A stretch of 64,000 bases of DNA from Demequina sp. NBRC 110055 (GTDB lineage Bacteria > Actinomycetota > Actinomycetes > Actinomycetales > Demequinaceae): NCBI RefSeq assembly GCF_002090135.1, contig NZ_BBRL01000004.1, positions 1,116,001 through 1,180,000 of the forward strand, read 5' to 3'. Of this stretch, positions 1 through 7,914 are shown one piece after another. The notes under the pieces were generated by a model. It saw only the letters and a list, made by a program, of their open reading frames with translations, made no database searches and had not been told where the DNA came from. The translations under genes and the position numbers were made by a program. Position 1 is the stretch's first letter. Each line of letters opens with the position of its first letter.

Positions 1-126
1 GCGGTTTATGTGCGACGGGGCGTAGGCGGAGCCTGTCCAGGGCTGTTACGCTCGCAAAAGCCACGCAGTTGCGCGGGATTATGGACGCCGGTGTCCCCGT
101 ACCCGGTGAGAGCGAGGAGTGACGCA

Positions 127-1050
127 ATGAAGATCATGCACAGGCGTTTGCAGGAGGTTCGAGATGAGCGGCAGCTTGGTCGCGTCTTCGCGCTCGAGGC
201 GCGCTCGGAGGAGTTGATGCGTCCGCTCGGTCATCCCGAGCCGGAACGCTTCCGCGTGTTCGCGGCTGGAGAGCTCCACTCGCAGACGCGAATTCAAGAA
301 CGCACCTATGCGAGCTTCGCGGAGTGGGCCGCGGCGATCGAGGCGAGTGCGGCGTCTCTCGATCTTGCCGCGCTCGAGCCCGAACGGCGCGACCTGTTCG
401 AGTGGGAGCGCGAAGAACTGTTCTACGTTGACGCCTTCGGTGACACGGTGCCGGCATGGGTCGAGCTGGTGGACCAAGCGGTTCAGACGCAACGTGAGGC
501 AGCCGCGGCGAAGCTCGACGAGCTGTTGGCAGCGGCCGGTCGCCAGCCCGCGGTGCCCGAATCGGCGTATCGCGCCCCCGACATTGCGGAGGATGGCGAG
601 CCCAGCGAGGCTCCCGCCGCCATCCGCACGCGCAAGCCGATGCCCATCATGTACCGCCAGATCCAGGAGATCCGTCCGGGCATGTGGCAGCAGCAGTTCG
701 AACTCGAACACAGGACGGATGTCGTGGAATCCGCCGCGGGCCACCCCCTCCCGAACCGCCACCGCGCTTTTGCTGCGGGCTCTCTCGATTCTCAGTTGCG
801 CATCCACCAGCGCGTCTACCCGAGCATTGCCGACTGGGGAAGGTTCTTCGAGGAGTGGACGACCCACGAGGAGATGCAGGCGCTTGAGATCGAGCGTCGC
901 CAGTTCTACACGTGGGAACGCGAGGAACTCCTGTACGTCGATCTGCCTGGTGAGCGTCCCATCCGTTGGATGGAGTTGATGGTCGAGGCGCACGGCGCTG
1001 CGTCCGCAGGCGACAGCGCCGAGTTGCGTTCGATCCTGCGTCACCTGTGA
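127..1050 (+). CDS. Unknown protein with two tandem copies of a ~115-residue domain
   Basis: 307 aa, no signal peptide or membrane segment. I do not recognise the family. Residues about 1-120 and 175-295 are two copies of one domain. Both share a start of the type KIMHRRLQEVR / PIMYRQIQEIR, then H.EP/LPxRxRxFAAGxLxSQxRIxxRxY.SxAxW, then ERRxxxxWEREELxYVD. Short strand-helix patterning of this kind suggests a dimeric alpha/beta-barrel (NIPSNAP-like) fold, which is only a guess. The ATG at 127 is preferred over longer in-frame starts because GAGGAG lies about 8 bases upstream. The stop codon overlaps the start of the GH3 gene (TGATG), so the two are probably translationally coupled and this protein may act in the same sugar pathway. 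Confident as a gene, not in function. Confidence 0.7.
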   Translation: MKIMHRRLQEVRDERQLGRVFALEARSEELMRPLGHPEPERFRVFAAGELHSQTRIQERTYASFAEWAAAIEASAASLDLAALEPERRDLFEWEREELFYVDAFGDTVPAWVELVDQAVQTQREAAAAKLDELLAAAGRQPAVPESAYRAPDIAEDGEPSEAPAAIRTRKPMPIMYRQIQEIRPGMWQQQFELEHRTDVVESAAGHPLPNRHRAFAAGSLDSQLRIHQRVYPSIADWGRFFEEWTTHEEMQALEIERRQFYTWEREELLYVDLPGERPIRWMELMVEAHGAASAGDSAELRSILRHL

Positions 1051-3305
1051 TGGGGGATCGGGCCGGTACTGCTGTCGAGACCGCGGTGATCGCTGAGGAC
1101 CTGACGGTCCGGGAGAAAATCGCTCTTCTGGTGGGCGCGGACTTCTGGAGCACCTCGGGAGTGACGCGTGAAGGTGTCGAGATCGTGGAGCCGCTCCAGC
1201 TCGCCGACGGACCCCACGGCGTGCGCAAGCAACCGACCGAGGGCGACCACCTTGGCATCGGCAACGCGATACCGGCGACGTGTTTTCCTCCGGCGGTGAC
1301 GCTGGGCTCGACGTGGGATCGCGGCATGGCGCGCCGCGTGGGTGCGGCGCTGGGTGCCGAGGCGGCGGCGCGCGATGTCGATGTCCTCCTTGGTCCCGGC
1401 GTCAACATCAAGCGATCCCCGCTCGGGGGCAGGAACTTCGAGTATTTCAGCGAAGATCCCGTCCTCGCGGGCGACTTGGCCGCGGAGGTGATCGCAGGCA
1501 TTCAGGAGCAAGGAGTTGCGGCTTCCCTGAAGCACTTTGCCGTCAACAACCAGGAGACGGACCGCATGCGGATCTCGGCGGACGTCGACGAGCGTGCCCT
1601 TCGTGAGGTGTACCTCGAGGCGTTCCGCCGCGCGATCGAGGGCGGGCGCCCGTGGACCGTCATGTCGTCGTACAACAAGGTGAATGGCGAATTCGTGGCC
1701 GAGAGCCGCGCGCTACTCACCGACGTCCTACGCGGCGAATGGGGATTTGACGGAGCAGTCGTGTCTGACTGGGGAGGTGTCTCCGACCGGACCGCGTCAC
1801 TCAAGGCGGGCCTTGACCTTCAGATGCCCGGACCCGCAATCGCGGGTCGGGAAGACCTGGAGCGTGCGCTCGAGTCCGGCGAGATCGATGAGCTAGACCT
1901 CGATGCCTCTGTGCGTCGCATACTCGCGTTGACGGAACGCACACGGCGTTCGGACGTGGCGACGGTGCCGGACGACGACGCGCACCATCGACTCGCGCGC
2001 GACGCGGCGGAACGAGGCATGGTGCTGTTGCGCAACGATCCCGTCGACGATGGCCCTGTGCTGCCGCTGGATCCCAGCGCGACCGGGGTGCTCATCGTCG
2101 GTGAGTTGGCGCGAAGCCCGCGACTGCAAGGTTCGGGCTCGAGCCAAGTGGTGCCGACGCGACGCGAGAGCCCACTCGACGAATTGCGTGCGCGGTTCGA
2201 TGAAGAGGTGGCGTTCGAGCCGGGGTACTCGCTCGAGGATCACGACGACGCGCTCGCAGACGCCGCCTGCGCCGCTGCGACGCGGGCCACGACGGTCGTG
2301 CTCTTCTTGGGACTTCCCGAGAACGCCGAGTCCGAGGGGTACGACCGGCCCCACCTCGACCTTCCCGCCGCACAAGTCGAGCTTGCTCAGCGCCTCCTCG
2401 CGAACCATTCGCGAGTCGTCATCGTCCTTCAGAACGGCGCGCCCGTCGTCCTCTCGTCGTGGGCGGATACGGCTCCAGCCATCGTCGAGATGTGGCTTGC
2501 TGGTCAGGCAGGCGGGTCGGCGATCACGAGGGTCCTCACAGGTGATGCAAATCCCTCGGGTCGCCTCGCGGAGACCATCCCGCTGAGGCTTGAGGACACA
2601 AGTGCCTTCGCCACGTTTCCTGGCGAAGCGGGCCACGTCCGGCACGGCGAGGGTGTTTTTGTGGGGTACCGACACCATGACTTGATCGACGGTCCAGTAG
2701 GTTTCCCGTTCGGGCACGGGCTCAGCTACACCGCCTTCGAGTACGGCAACGTCGCGGTGCGCGATGCGGGTGAGAAGTTCCGTGTCACGGCCACCATCAC
2801 GAACACGGGCGACCGCTTTGGCGCGGAGGTGGTGCAGCTGTACGTCGGAGTGCCAGACGGTGACGTGCGCCGAGCGCCACGTGAGCTCAAGGCATTTGCC
2901 CGCGTCGAGCTCGACTCCGGTGAATCGGCCAACGTCGAGTTTGCGCTTGAGCGCCGTGACTTTGCCTACTGGGATGTCCGCGGCGGGAAGTGGAAGGTCG
3001 ACGGAGGGCGAGTCTCGGTGTGGTTGGGGTCGTCTTCCCGCGACCTCCGCTCGCACACGGTGCTCGATGTAGAGCCTGATGTCGACACGGCCGCCCTCGA
3101 CCAGTGGGCGTCGCTCAGTGAGGCGCTGCGCCACCCAGTGGTGGGCCCGAGGCTACGAGACGGCGTGTCGACCGGCGCCTACTTCCCCATGAGCGAGGAC
3201 CTGGAGCGGATGGCGGGAGACATGCCGCTACGCCTCATCGCGGACTTCGAGGGCATGCTGTTCGACCGCGCTCAGCTGGCAGGTCTCCTCGACCGACAGG
3301 CCTGA
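1050..3305 (+). CDS. Glycoside hydrolase family 3, beta-glucosidase/beta-xylosidase type
   Basis: 751 aa, no signal peptide, so cytoplasmic. Domain order is typical of GH3: N-terminal TIM-barrel domain with GPGVNIKRSPLGGRNFEYFSEDP and KHFAVNNQETDR substrate-site motifs, nucleophile Asp240 in VVSDWGG, alpha/beta sandwich domain from about residue 330, and a C-terminal fibronectin-III-like domain (VVQLYVG, RELKAF). It would hydrolyse non-reducing terminal beta-linked glucose, xylose, galactose or arabinose from imported oligosaccharides; the exact sugar cannot be read from sequence. Its ATG overlaps the stop of the upstream unknown gene by one base. A long hairpin after it (3336-3374) separates it from the LacI gene. 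Position beside an importer and GH78 argues for side-chain processing of pectic oligosaccharides. Confidence 0.93.
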   Translation: MGDRAGTAVETAVIAEDLTVREKIALLVGADFWSTSGVTREGVEIVEPLQLADGPHGVRKQPTEGDHLGIGNAIPATCFPPAVTLGSTWDRGMARRVGAALGAEAAARDVDVLLGPGVNIKRSPLGGRNFEYFSEDPVLAGDLAAEVIAGIQEQGVAASLKHFAVNNQETDRMRISADVDERALREVYLEAFRRAIEGGRPWTVMSSYNKVNGEFVAESRALLTDVLRGEWGFDGAVVSDWGGVSDRTASLKAGLDLQMPGPAIAGREDLERALESGEIDELDLDASVRRILALTERTRRSDVATVPDDDAHHRLARDAAERGMVLLRNDPVDDGPVLPLDPSATGVLIVGELARSPRLQGSGSSQVVPTRRESPLDELRARFDEEVAFEPGYSLEDHDDALADAACAAATRATTVVLFLGLPENAESEGYDRPHLDLPAAQVELAQRLLANHSRVVIVLQNGAPVVLSSWADTAPAIVEMWLAGQAGGSAITRVLTGDANPSGRLAETIPLRLEDTSAFATFPGEAGHVRHGEGVFVGYRHHDLIDGPVGFPFGHGLSYTAFEYGNVAVRDAGEKFRVTATITNTGDRFGAEVVQLYVGVPDGDVRRAPRELKAFARVELDSGESANVEFALERRDFAYWDVRGGKWKVDGGRVSVWLGSSSRDLRSHTVLDVEPDVDTAALDQWASLSEALRHPVVGPRLRDGVSTGAYFPMSEDLERMAGDMPLRLIADFEGMLFDRAQLAGLLDRQA

Positions 3306-3335
3306 AGCGGCCCCTCGGCGCAGGGTCACGGGTCA

Positions 3336-3374
3336 CGGGTCGCGGGTCACACCAACGGTGTGGCCCGCGACCCG
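3336..3374 (+). terminator. Terminator-like hairpin after the GH3 gene
   Basis: Arms 3336-3353 and 3357-3374 pair over 18 bases with one G-T pair and a 3-base loop. There is no T-run, so it may be an intrinsic terminator of the GC-rich type or a mRNA 3' end stabiliser. It closes the first two-gene unit. Confidence 0.6.
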
Positions 3375-3450
3375 TGCGTGGTTCCCCCTCGGGTCCTCAC
3401 GCGTGCACCCGCCGCGAACGCGCCAACGGCGCCCGCGCGCCGCTATCTGG

Positions 3451-3462
3451 TGAAACCGTTCA
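3451..3462. promoter_or_regulatory. Candidate LacI-family operator upstream of the 3571 regulator
   Basis: TGAAACCGTTCA has TGAA/TTCA arms around a CG-containing centre, about 109 bases before the lacI start. It resembles the sites at 4605, 4649, 10966 and 44664, which suggests autoregulation. Read by eye only. Confidence 0.45.
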
Positions 3463-3570
3463 TTGTGTTCGTTCATTCGTGGCAGACTGAGCGCAGCAGT
3501 GCAGCGCCCCGAGCCAGGGGTCGTGAGCTGCTGACATCGATACGACGGCGTACGAGGGGAGCGACACACG

Positions 3571-4584
3571 TTGCGGGCAAAGGTAGGGGTGCGTGAGGTC
3601 GCCGCACATGCAGGCGTGTCGATGGGCACGGTTTCCAACGTACTGAACGGCGTGCCGACCGTGAGCGCCCGCAACGCCGAGCGTGTCCACCGTGCGATTG
3701 CGGAGCTCGGGTTCGTCCCCAACTCGCACGCGCGCCAGCTCAGGGGCTCGGCCGCCAACAGCATCGGAATGCTCGTCCTCAATATCGCGAACCCCTTCTT
3801 CGCCGAGGTCGCTCACGCCGCGCAGGTCGCCGCGGAGGCAGGCGGCTCGTCGATGATGATCGCGAGCAGCGATCAGGACCCCGCGCGCGAACTGCGGTAC
3901 CTGCGCGAGTTCGAGGAGGCGCGCGTGCGTGGCCTTCTCGTCGCGCCGGTGGAGGGCGTGACCGATGAACTGCGTGCTGTGCGGGGCAGGGGTACGCCGG
4001 TGGTGCTCCTCAACGAGCATGCCGACGGGCGCGATTTTTGCTCGGTGACCCTCGACGGCACGCAAGGTGGCCGCCTGGCCGTCTCGCACCTGCTGGATGC
4101 GGGGCGCAGGAAGATCTGCTTCGTGGGCGGCCCGGTCGGCCAGGTTTCCGACCGTCTTGCTGGCGCCGTGCAGGCGGCCGAGGCCGTCGCGGGTGCGCAG
4201 GTCACGGTCATTGGCACCGCCGACCTGACGGTGGCGGAGGGGGTCAACGCGGCCCGTCGCATCATGGCGCTGACGCCGACGGAACGGCCAGATGGTGTTT
4301 TTGCCGCGAACGACCTGGTGGCTCTTGGGCTCATGATGGAGTTGTCGCGAGCCGGGGTCGTGGTGCCTGATGACATCGCGGTGGTCGGCTACGACGACAT
4401 CGATTTTGCCCGCACCGCGGTGGTGCCTCTCACCACCATCGCGCAGCCGCAAGAGGAGATCGCCCGGCTCGCCATCTCGTTGATCGACGAGGAGCGTCAG
4501 GCGGCTGCGGGCCGCGGTTCGCATGAGCACGGCCCGCGCTCGCTCGCACCCACGCTCGTGGTGCGTGCCAGCTCGGGTGGGTGA
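3571..4584 (+). CDS. LacI-family transcriptional regulator (pectic/rhamno-oligosaccharide type)
   Basis: 337 aa. N-terminal helix-turn-helix (VREVAAHAGVSMGTVSNVLNG) and hinge region, then a periplasmic-binding-protein-like effector domain (ANPFFAEVAHAAQ, VFAANDLVALGLM, VVGYDDIDFA). The TTG start with GAGGGGA upstream is chosen because it gives the usual few residues before the DNA-binding helix; a GTG at 3589 would truncate that lead. Its recognition helix is nearly identical to that of the regulator at 44911 in the rhamnose cluster, so the two may bind the same operators. It sits directly upstream of the importer operon, whose promoter region holds two operator-like sites, so it probably represses importer and GH78 until an oligosaccharide or rhamnose-derived inducer binds. 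Confidence 0.92.
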   Translation: MRAKVGVREVAAHAGVSMGTVSNVLNGVPTVSARNAERVHRAIAELGFVPNSHARQLRGSAANSIGMLVLNIANPFFAEVAHAAQVAAEAGGSSMMIASSDQDPARELRYLREFEEARVRGLLVAPVEGVTDELRAVRGRGTPVVLLNEHADGRDFCSVTLDGTQGGRLAVSHLLDAGRRKICFVGGPVGQVSDRLAGAVQAAEAVAGAQVTVIGTADLTVAEGVNAARRIMALTPTERPDGVFAANDLVALGLMMELSRAGVVVPDDIAVVGYDDIDFARTAVVPLTTIAQPQEEIARLAISLIDEERQAAAGRGSHEHGPRSLAPTLVVRASSGG

Positions 4585-4604
4585 CTCGAGCGCGCCACTG
4601 TCGC

Positions 4605-4616
4605 TGAACCGTTACA
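4605..4616. promoter_or_regulatory. Candidate LacI operator, distal site of the importer operon
   Basis: TGAACCGTTACA lies 44 bp (centre to centre) upstream of the second site at 4649, close to four helical turns, which would place two bound dimers on the same DNA face. It lies upstream of the predicted -35 box. Confidence 0.5.
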
Positions 4617-4624
4617 TTTCGTGG

Positions 4625-4653
4625 TTGGCAACACGCGCATCGTGTGGTTGAAT
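4625..4653 (+). promoter_or_regulatory. Predicted promoter of the ABC importer/GH78 operon
   Basis: TTGGCA (4625-4630), 17-base spacer, TTGAAT (4648-4653). The -10 box overlaps the operator-like sequence at 4649-4660, the usual geometry for direct repression. Confidence 0.5.
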
Positions 4654-4660
4654 CGGTTCA
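4649..4660. promoter_or_regulatory. Candidate LacI operator, proximal site of the importer operon
   Basis: TGAATCGGTTCA, an imperfect palindrome with central CG, overlapping the -10 box. Its reverse complement TGAACCGATTCA differs from the 4605 site (TGAACCGTTACA) at two positions. Confidence 0.5.
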
Positions 4661-4701
4661 TCGACGAGGCATTGGGGCCTCGGCGCGAATGGAGGACAAT
4701 G

Positions 4702-6033
4702 ATGACTTTCAGGAATCGCAGGATGGCGTTCCCGGCAATGCTGGCGGTCTCCGCCATCGGCCTCGCTGCGTGTTCATCCGGCGGAGAGGAGGGCCCCGCG
4801 GCCTCTGCCTCGGGAGACACTGCCGAACCCGTCGAGCTCAGCATGCTCATCGACAACGGTGAGCTCACCATCGGAATCGCCGAGGCGCTCGTCGCCGCCT
4901 ACGAGGAGGCGAACCCGAACGTGACGATCGACATCGAGCAGCGTCCCGGCGGCACCGAGGGAGACAACGTCGTGAAGACGCGCCTCCAGACCGGCGACAT
5001 GTCGGACATCTTTATCTACAACGCCGGCTCCCTGTTCCAGGCGCTCGCGCCGGGCCAGACGCTGACGCCGCTGGACGACATCGAGAACTACGACGCCGTG
5101 TCCGACACCTTTAAGGCGGGCGTCACCGTCGACGGCGCCGCCTACGGCGTTCCCGCCGGCACCGCCATGGGCGGCGGCGTGATGTACAACATCCCGCTCT
5201 ACGAGGAGCTCGGCCTCGAGGTTCCGACCACGTGGGACGAGTTCATGTCCAACAACGCCGCGATCGCGGAGGCCAAGCCCGACGTGGCACCCGTGGTGCA
5301 GACCTATGGTGAGACCTGGACCTCGCAGCTGTTCGTGCTCGCGGACTTCGGCAACGTCATCGCCGCCGACCCCGAGTGGGCAGACAAGTACACCGCCAAC
5401 GAGGTGAAGTACGCCGACGGCCCTCCCGCAATCAACGGCTTCCAGCACCTCCAGGATGTGGCCGATGCCGGCTACCTGAACGAGGACTTCCCCACGGCGG
5501 GTGTTCCCGACGGCATGCGCATGGTCGCGCTCGGCGAGGGCGCTCACTACCCGATGCTGACCTTCGCGTTCACCGAGCTTCAGAACAACACCCCGGACAA
5601 CGTCAACGACGTCGGCCTCTTCGCCATGCCTGGCGACTCCGGCGAATCGCCGCTGACCTCCTGGTTGTCGTCGAGCTTCTACATCCCCGCGTCCAGCGAG
5701 CACGCCGATGCGGCGAAGGACTTCCTGAGCTGGGTGGCGACGCCCGAGGCCTGCGACGTGCAGACCGAGGCCGTCGGCGCGCAGGGTCCGTACTTTGTCG
5801 ACGGATGCACGCTGCCAGACGAGGTGCCGCAGATGATCGCGGACATGCTCCCGTACTTCGACGCCGGCAACACCGCTCCCGCCCTGGAGTTCCTGTCCCC
5901 GGTCAAGGGCCCCGCCCTCGAGAACATCATGGTCGAGGTCGGCTCCGGCATTCGCGGAGCGGAGGACGCGGCCGCGTACTACGACGAGGACGTCAAGAAG
6001 CAGGCGCAGCAGCTGGGTCTCGAAGGCTGGTGA
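4702..6033 (+). CDS. Extracellular sugar-binding lipoprotein of an ABC importer
   Basis: 443 aa. Lipoprotein signal peptide with lipobox LAAC followed by a Ser/Gly/Glu linker, so it is anchored outside the membrane. The rest is a family-1 solute-binding protein (COG1653/UgpB type): ELSMLIDNGE at the start, TRLQTGDMSDIFIYNAGSLF, W...SSSFYIPASSEH and a C-terminal hinge helix. It captures the imported oligosaccharide and docks on the two permeases encoded next. Two ATG codons are adjacent; the second (4702) has the better distance from GGAGGA. Substrate is not visible in sequence, but the downstream alpha-L-rhamnosidase in the same operon suggests rhamnose-containing oligosaccharides. A strong hairpin follows it and may raise its level relative to the permeases. 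Confidence 0.93.
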   Translation: MTFRNRRMAFPAMLAVSAIGLAACSSGGEEGPAASASGDTAEPVELSMLIDNGELTIGIAEALVAAYEEANPNVTIDIEQRPGGTEGDNVVKTRLQTGDMSDIFIYNAGSLFQALAPGQTLTPLDDIENYDAVSDTFKAGVTVDGAAYGVPAGTAMGGGVMYNIPLYEELGLEVPTTWDEFMSNNAAIAEAKPDVAPVVQTYGETWTSQLFVLADFGNVIAADPEWADKYTANEVKYADGPPAINGFQHLQDVADAGYLNEDFPTAGVPDGMRMVALGEGAHYPMLTFAFTELQNNTPDNVNDVGLFAMPGDSGESPLTSWLSSSFYIPASSEHADAAKDFLSWVATPEACDVQTEAVGAQGPYFVDGCTLPDEVPQMIADMLPYFDAGNTAPALEFLSPVKGPALENIMVEVGSGIRGAEDAAAYYDEDVKKQAQQLGLEGW

Positions 6034-6040
6034 CCCCCGG

Positions 6041-6056
6041 GCCGGAATGATCCGGC
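6041..6056 (+). other. Short perfect hairpin after the binding-protein gene
   Basis: GCCGGA / TCCGGC with a 4-base loop, just downstream of the stop codon. It precedes the larger hairpin at 6078 and probably works with it in transcript processing. Confidence 0.4.
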
Positions 6057-6077
6057 ACCTTCACCTCACTCACCACC

Positions 6078-6110
6078 CCCGGCCCGTGGCGTCCATCGCC
6101 ACGGGCCGGG
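6078..6110 (+). terminator. Intra-operon hairpin between binding protein and permease
   Basis: Perfect 14-bp stem (6078-6091 with 6097-6110) and a 5-base loop, no T-run. In sugar ABC operons such stems commonly act as partial terminators or 3' stabilisers giving more binding protein than permease; here that is inferred from position. Confidence 0.65.
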
Positions 6111-6128
6111 ACTCACCGGAGCACCACC

Positions 6129-7061
6129 ATGACGGACACCCACACTCCCGCCCCCACCACGGCATCGGCCTCATCCGAACCGCCGCCCAAGGCTCGGCCA
6201 CCCAAGCGCAAGAGCATGTACCCCATGTGGTTCTACGCGCCCGCGGGAGTGATTTACACCGCACTGTTCGTGGTGCCCACCTTCGCCTCGTTCTACTTCT
6301 CCCTGACGCGCTGGACGATCTTCGACTCGGAATTCATCGGACTCGACAACTTCCGCACGTTCTTCTCTGAGCCCTACCTCTTTGACAGCCTGGTCAACAC
6401 CATCATCTACGCGGTGGTGACGTCCGCAGCAAAGGTCGTCATCGGCCTCCTGCTCGCGGTCTTCCTGTCGAGCCAGATCATCGCCCGAGGCTACCTTCGG
6501 TCGGTCATCTTCTTCCCGACTCTCGTGAGTGCTGTGGGTGTGGGTGTGACGTTCTCGGTCCTCATGGATCCCTTCGACGGCCTGATCAACAACCTGCTCG
6601 CCAAGGTGGGCATTGACGGGCCCGGGTGGATCACCGACCCGGACATGGCGCTCCTGTCGGTCGCCGCGGTCGACATCTGGCGCGGTGTCGGCATCGCGAC
6701 GCTTATCTACATCGCGGGCATCGTCGCGATTCCTCAGGAGTATTTCGAGGCGGCGCGGGTGGACGGGGCCAACGCCTTCCGTAACTTCTGGCACATCACC
6801 CTGCCGCTCATGAAGCCGGCGACGGCGACCGTCATCATCCTGTCCCTCATCGGCGGGCTGCGCTCGTTCGACCTCATCTGGACCATGACCAAGGGCGGGC
6901 CGGGCTTCAGTTCCGACGTCCTGGCCTCGGTGGTCTATAAGCAATACCAGGCCGGCTTCTATGGACTCTCCACGGCGGGCAACGTCGTGCTGTTCCTCTT
7001 GGTGGCGGCGATCGTCATCCCGCTGTTCTGGTTCCTCAACCGCAAGCAGGTGGAACAGTGA
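6129..7061 (+). CDS. ABC sugar importer permease, MalF/UgpA type
   Basis: 310 aa integral membrane protein with six predicted helices, starting after a cytoplasmic Pro/Lys-rich N-terminus (first helix at about residue 37, FYAPAGVIYTALFVVPTF). The EAA loop that contacts the ATPase reads EAARVDGANAFRNFWHITLPLMKP (about residues 207-230). It forms the translocation pore with the next permease. Start ATG at 6129 follows a strong intergenic hairpin. Its stop overlaps the next start (GTGA), so the two subunits are made in a coupled way. No ATPase gene is in the operon, so a shared MsmK/MsiK-type ATPase encoded elsewhere is expected. Confidence 0.95.
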   Translation: MTDTHTPAPTTASASSEPPPKARPPKRKSMYPMWFYAPAGVIYTALFVVPTFASFYFSLTRWTIFDSEFIGLDNFRTFFSEPYLFDSLVNTIIYAVVTSAAKVVIGLLLAVFLSSQIIARGYLRSVIFFPTLVSAVGVGVTFSVLMDPFDGLINNLLAKVGIDGPGWITDPDMALLSVAAVDIWRGVGIATLIYIAGIVAIPQEYFEAARVDGANAFRNFWHITLPLMKPATATVIILSLIGGLRSFDLIWTMTKGGPGFSSDVLASVVYKQYQAGFYGLSTAGNVVLFLLVAAIVIPLFWFLNRKQVEQ

Positions 7062-7912
7062 GCAGCGCCACAGGAATCTCCAAGGCCAATCGCGCCTACT
7101 CGCGCATCGGTGGCCTCGTCGCGATCGTCGTCACGGCCGTCGTCTTCCTCGTCCCGTTCGCGTTCATCTTCCTGACCGCGTCGAAGGACCGGGCCGAAGC
7201 TTCGATGTTGCAGTTCTCGTGGCCCACGCAGTGGGCGTTCTTCGAGAACCTCCAAGAGGTCTTCGAGCACCGCGACGGCATCATCATCACGGCGTTCATC
7301 AACTCGACCCTGCTCACCGTGGGCTCGATCGCGATCATGGTGATCTTGAGTGCGATGGTGGGGTACGTCCTCCAGCGTCGGAAGTCGAAGTGGAACCCGC
7401 TCATCAACTTCCTCGTCCTCGCGGGGCTCATCGTGCCGCCCGCCGTGGTCCCCACGATCTGGGTCATGCAGGCGCTGGGTATCTACAAGACTCTGCACGG
7501 GCTGATCTTTATCGAGGTCGCCTTCGGGATGTCGTTCTGCATCTTGATGTTCCGCGCGTTCGTCGCAAGCATCCCGCGCGAGCTCGACGAGGCGGCGATT
7601 ATGGACGGCGCCGGCCCTGTCCGGCTCTTCTTTAGGGTGATCTTCCCCTTGCTGCGTTCCGTCATCGTCACCGTGATCGTGGTTCAGGCCGTCACCGTGT
7701 TCAACGACTTCCAAAACCCTCTGTACTTCCTCCCCGGCGACGACGGTGCGACCTTGCAGGTTGTCCTGTATGCCCTCCAGGGGCAGTTCTCCACGCAGTG
7801 GAACCTCATGTTCATGAACATCCTCGTGATCATGGTTCCGATGCTCATCATGTACGTCTTCTTCAACCGTCAGATCGTCGCGGGCATGACCTCCGGCGCA
7901 GTCAAGGGGTAA
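7058..7912 (+). CDS. ABC sugar importer permease, MalG/UgpE type
   Basis: 284 aa with six predicted membrane helices and the binding-protein-dependent transport signature EAAIMDGAGPVRLFFRVIFPLL (about residues 178-199). It is the partner of the permease just upstream, with which it overlaps by four bases (GTGA). It ends three bases before the rhamnosidase start, so importer and hydrolase are one transcript. Length and topology match the MalG/LacG group of carbohydrate importers. Confidence 0.95.
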   Translation: MSSATGISKANRAYSRIGGLVAIVVTAVVFLVPFAFIFLTASKDRAEASMLQFSWPTQWAFFENLQEVFEHRDGIIITAFINSTLLTVGSIAIMVILSAMVGYVLQRRKSKWNPLINFLVLAGLIVPPAVVPTIWVMQALGIYKTLHGLIFIEVAFGMSFCILMFRAFVASIPRELDEAAIMDGAGPVRLFFRVIFPLLRSVIVTVIVVQAVTVFNDFQNPLYFLPGDDGATLQVVLYALQGQFSTQWNLMFMNILVIMVPMLIMYVFFNRQIVAGMTSGAVKG

Positions 7913-7914
7913 GC

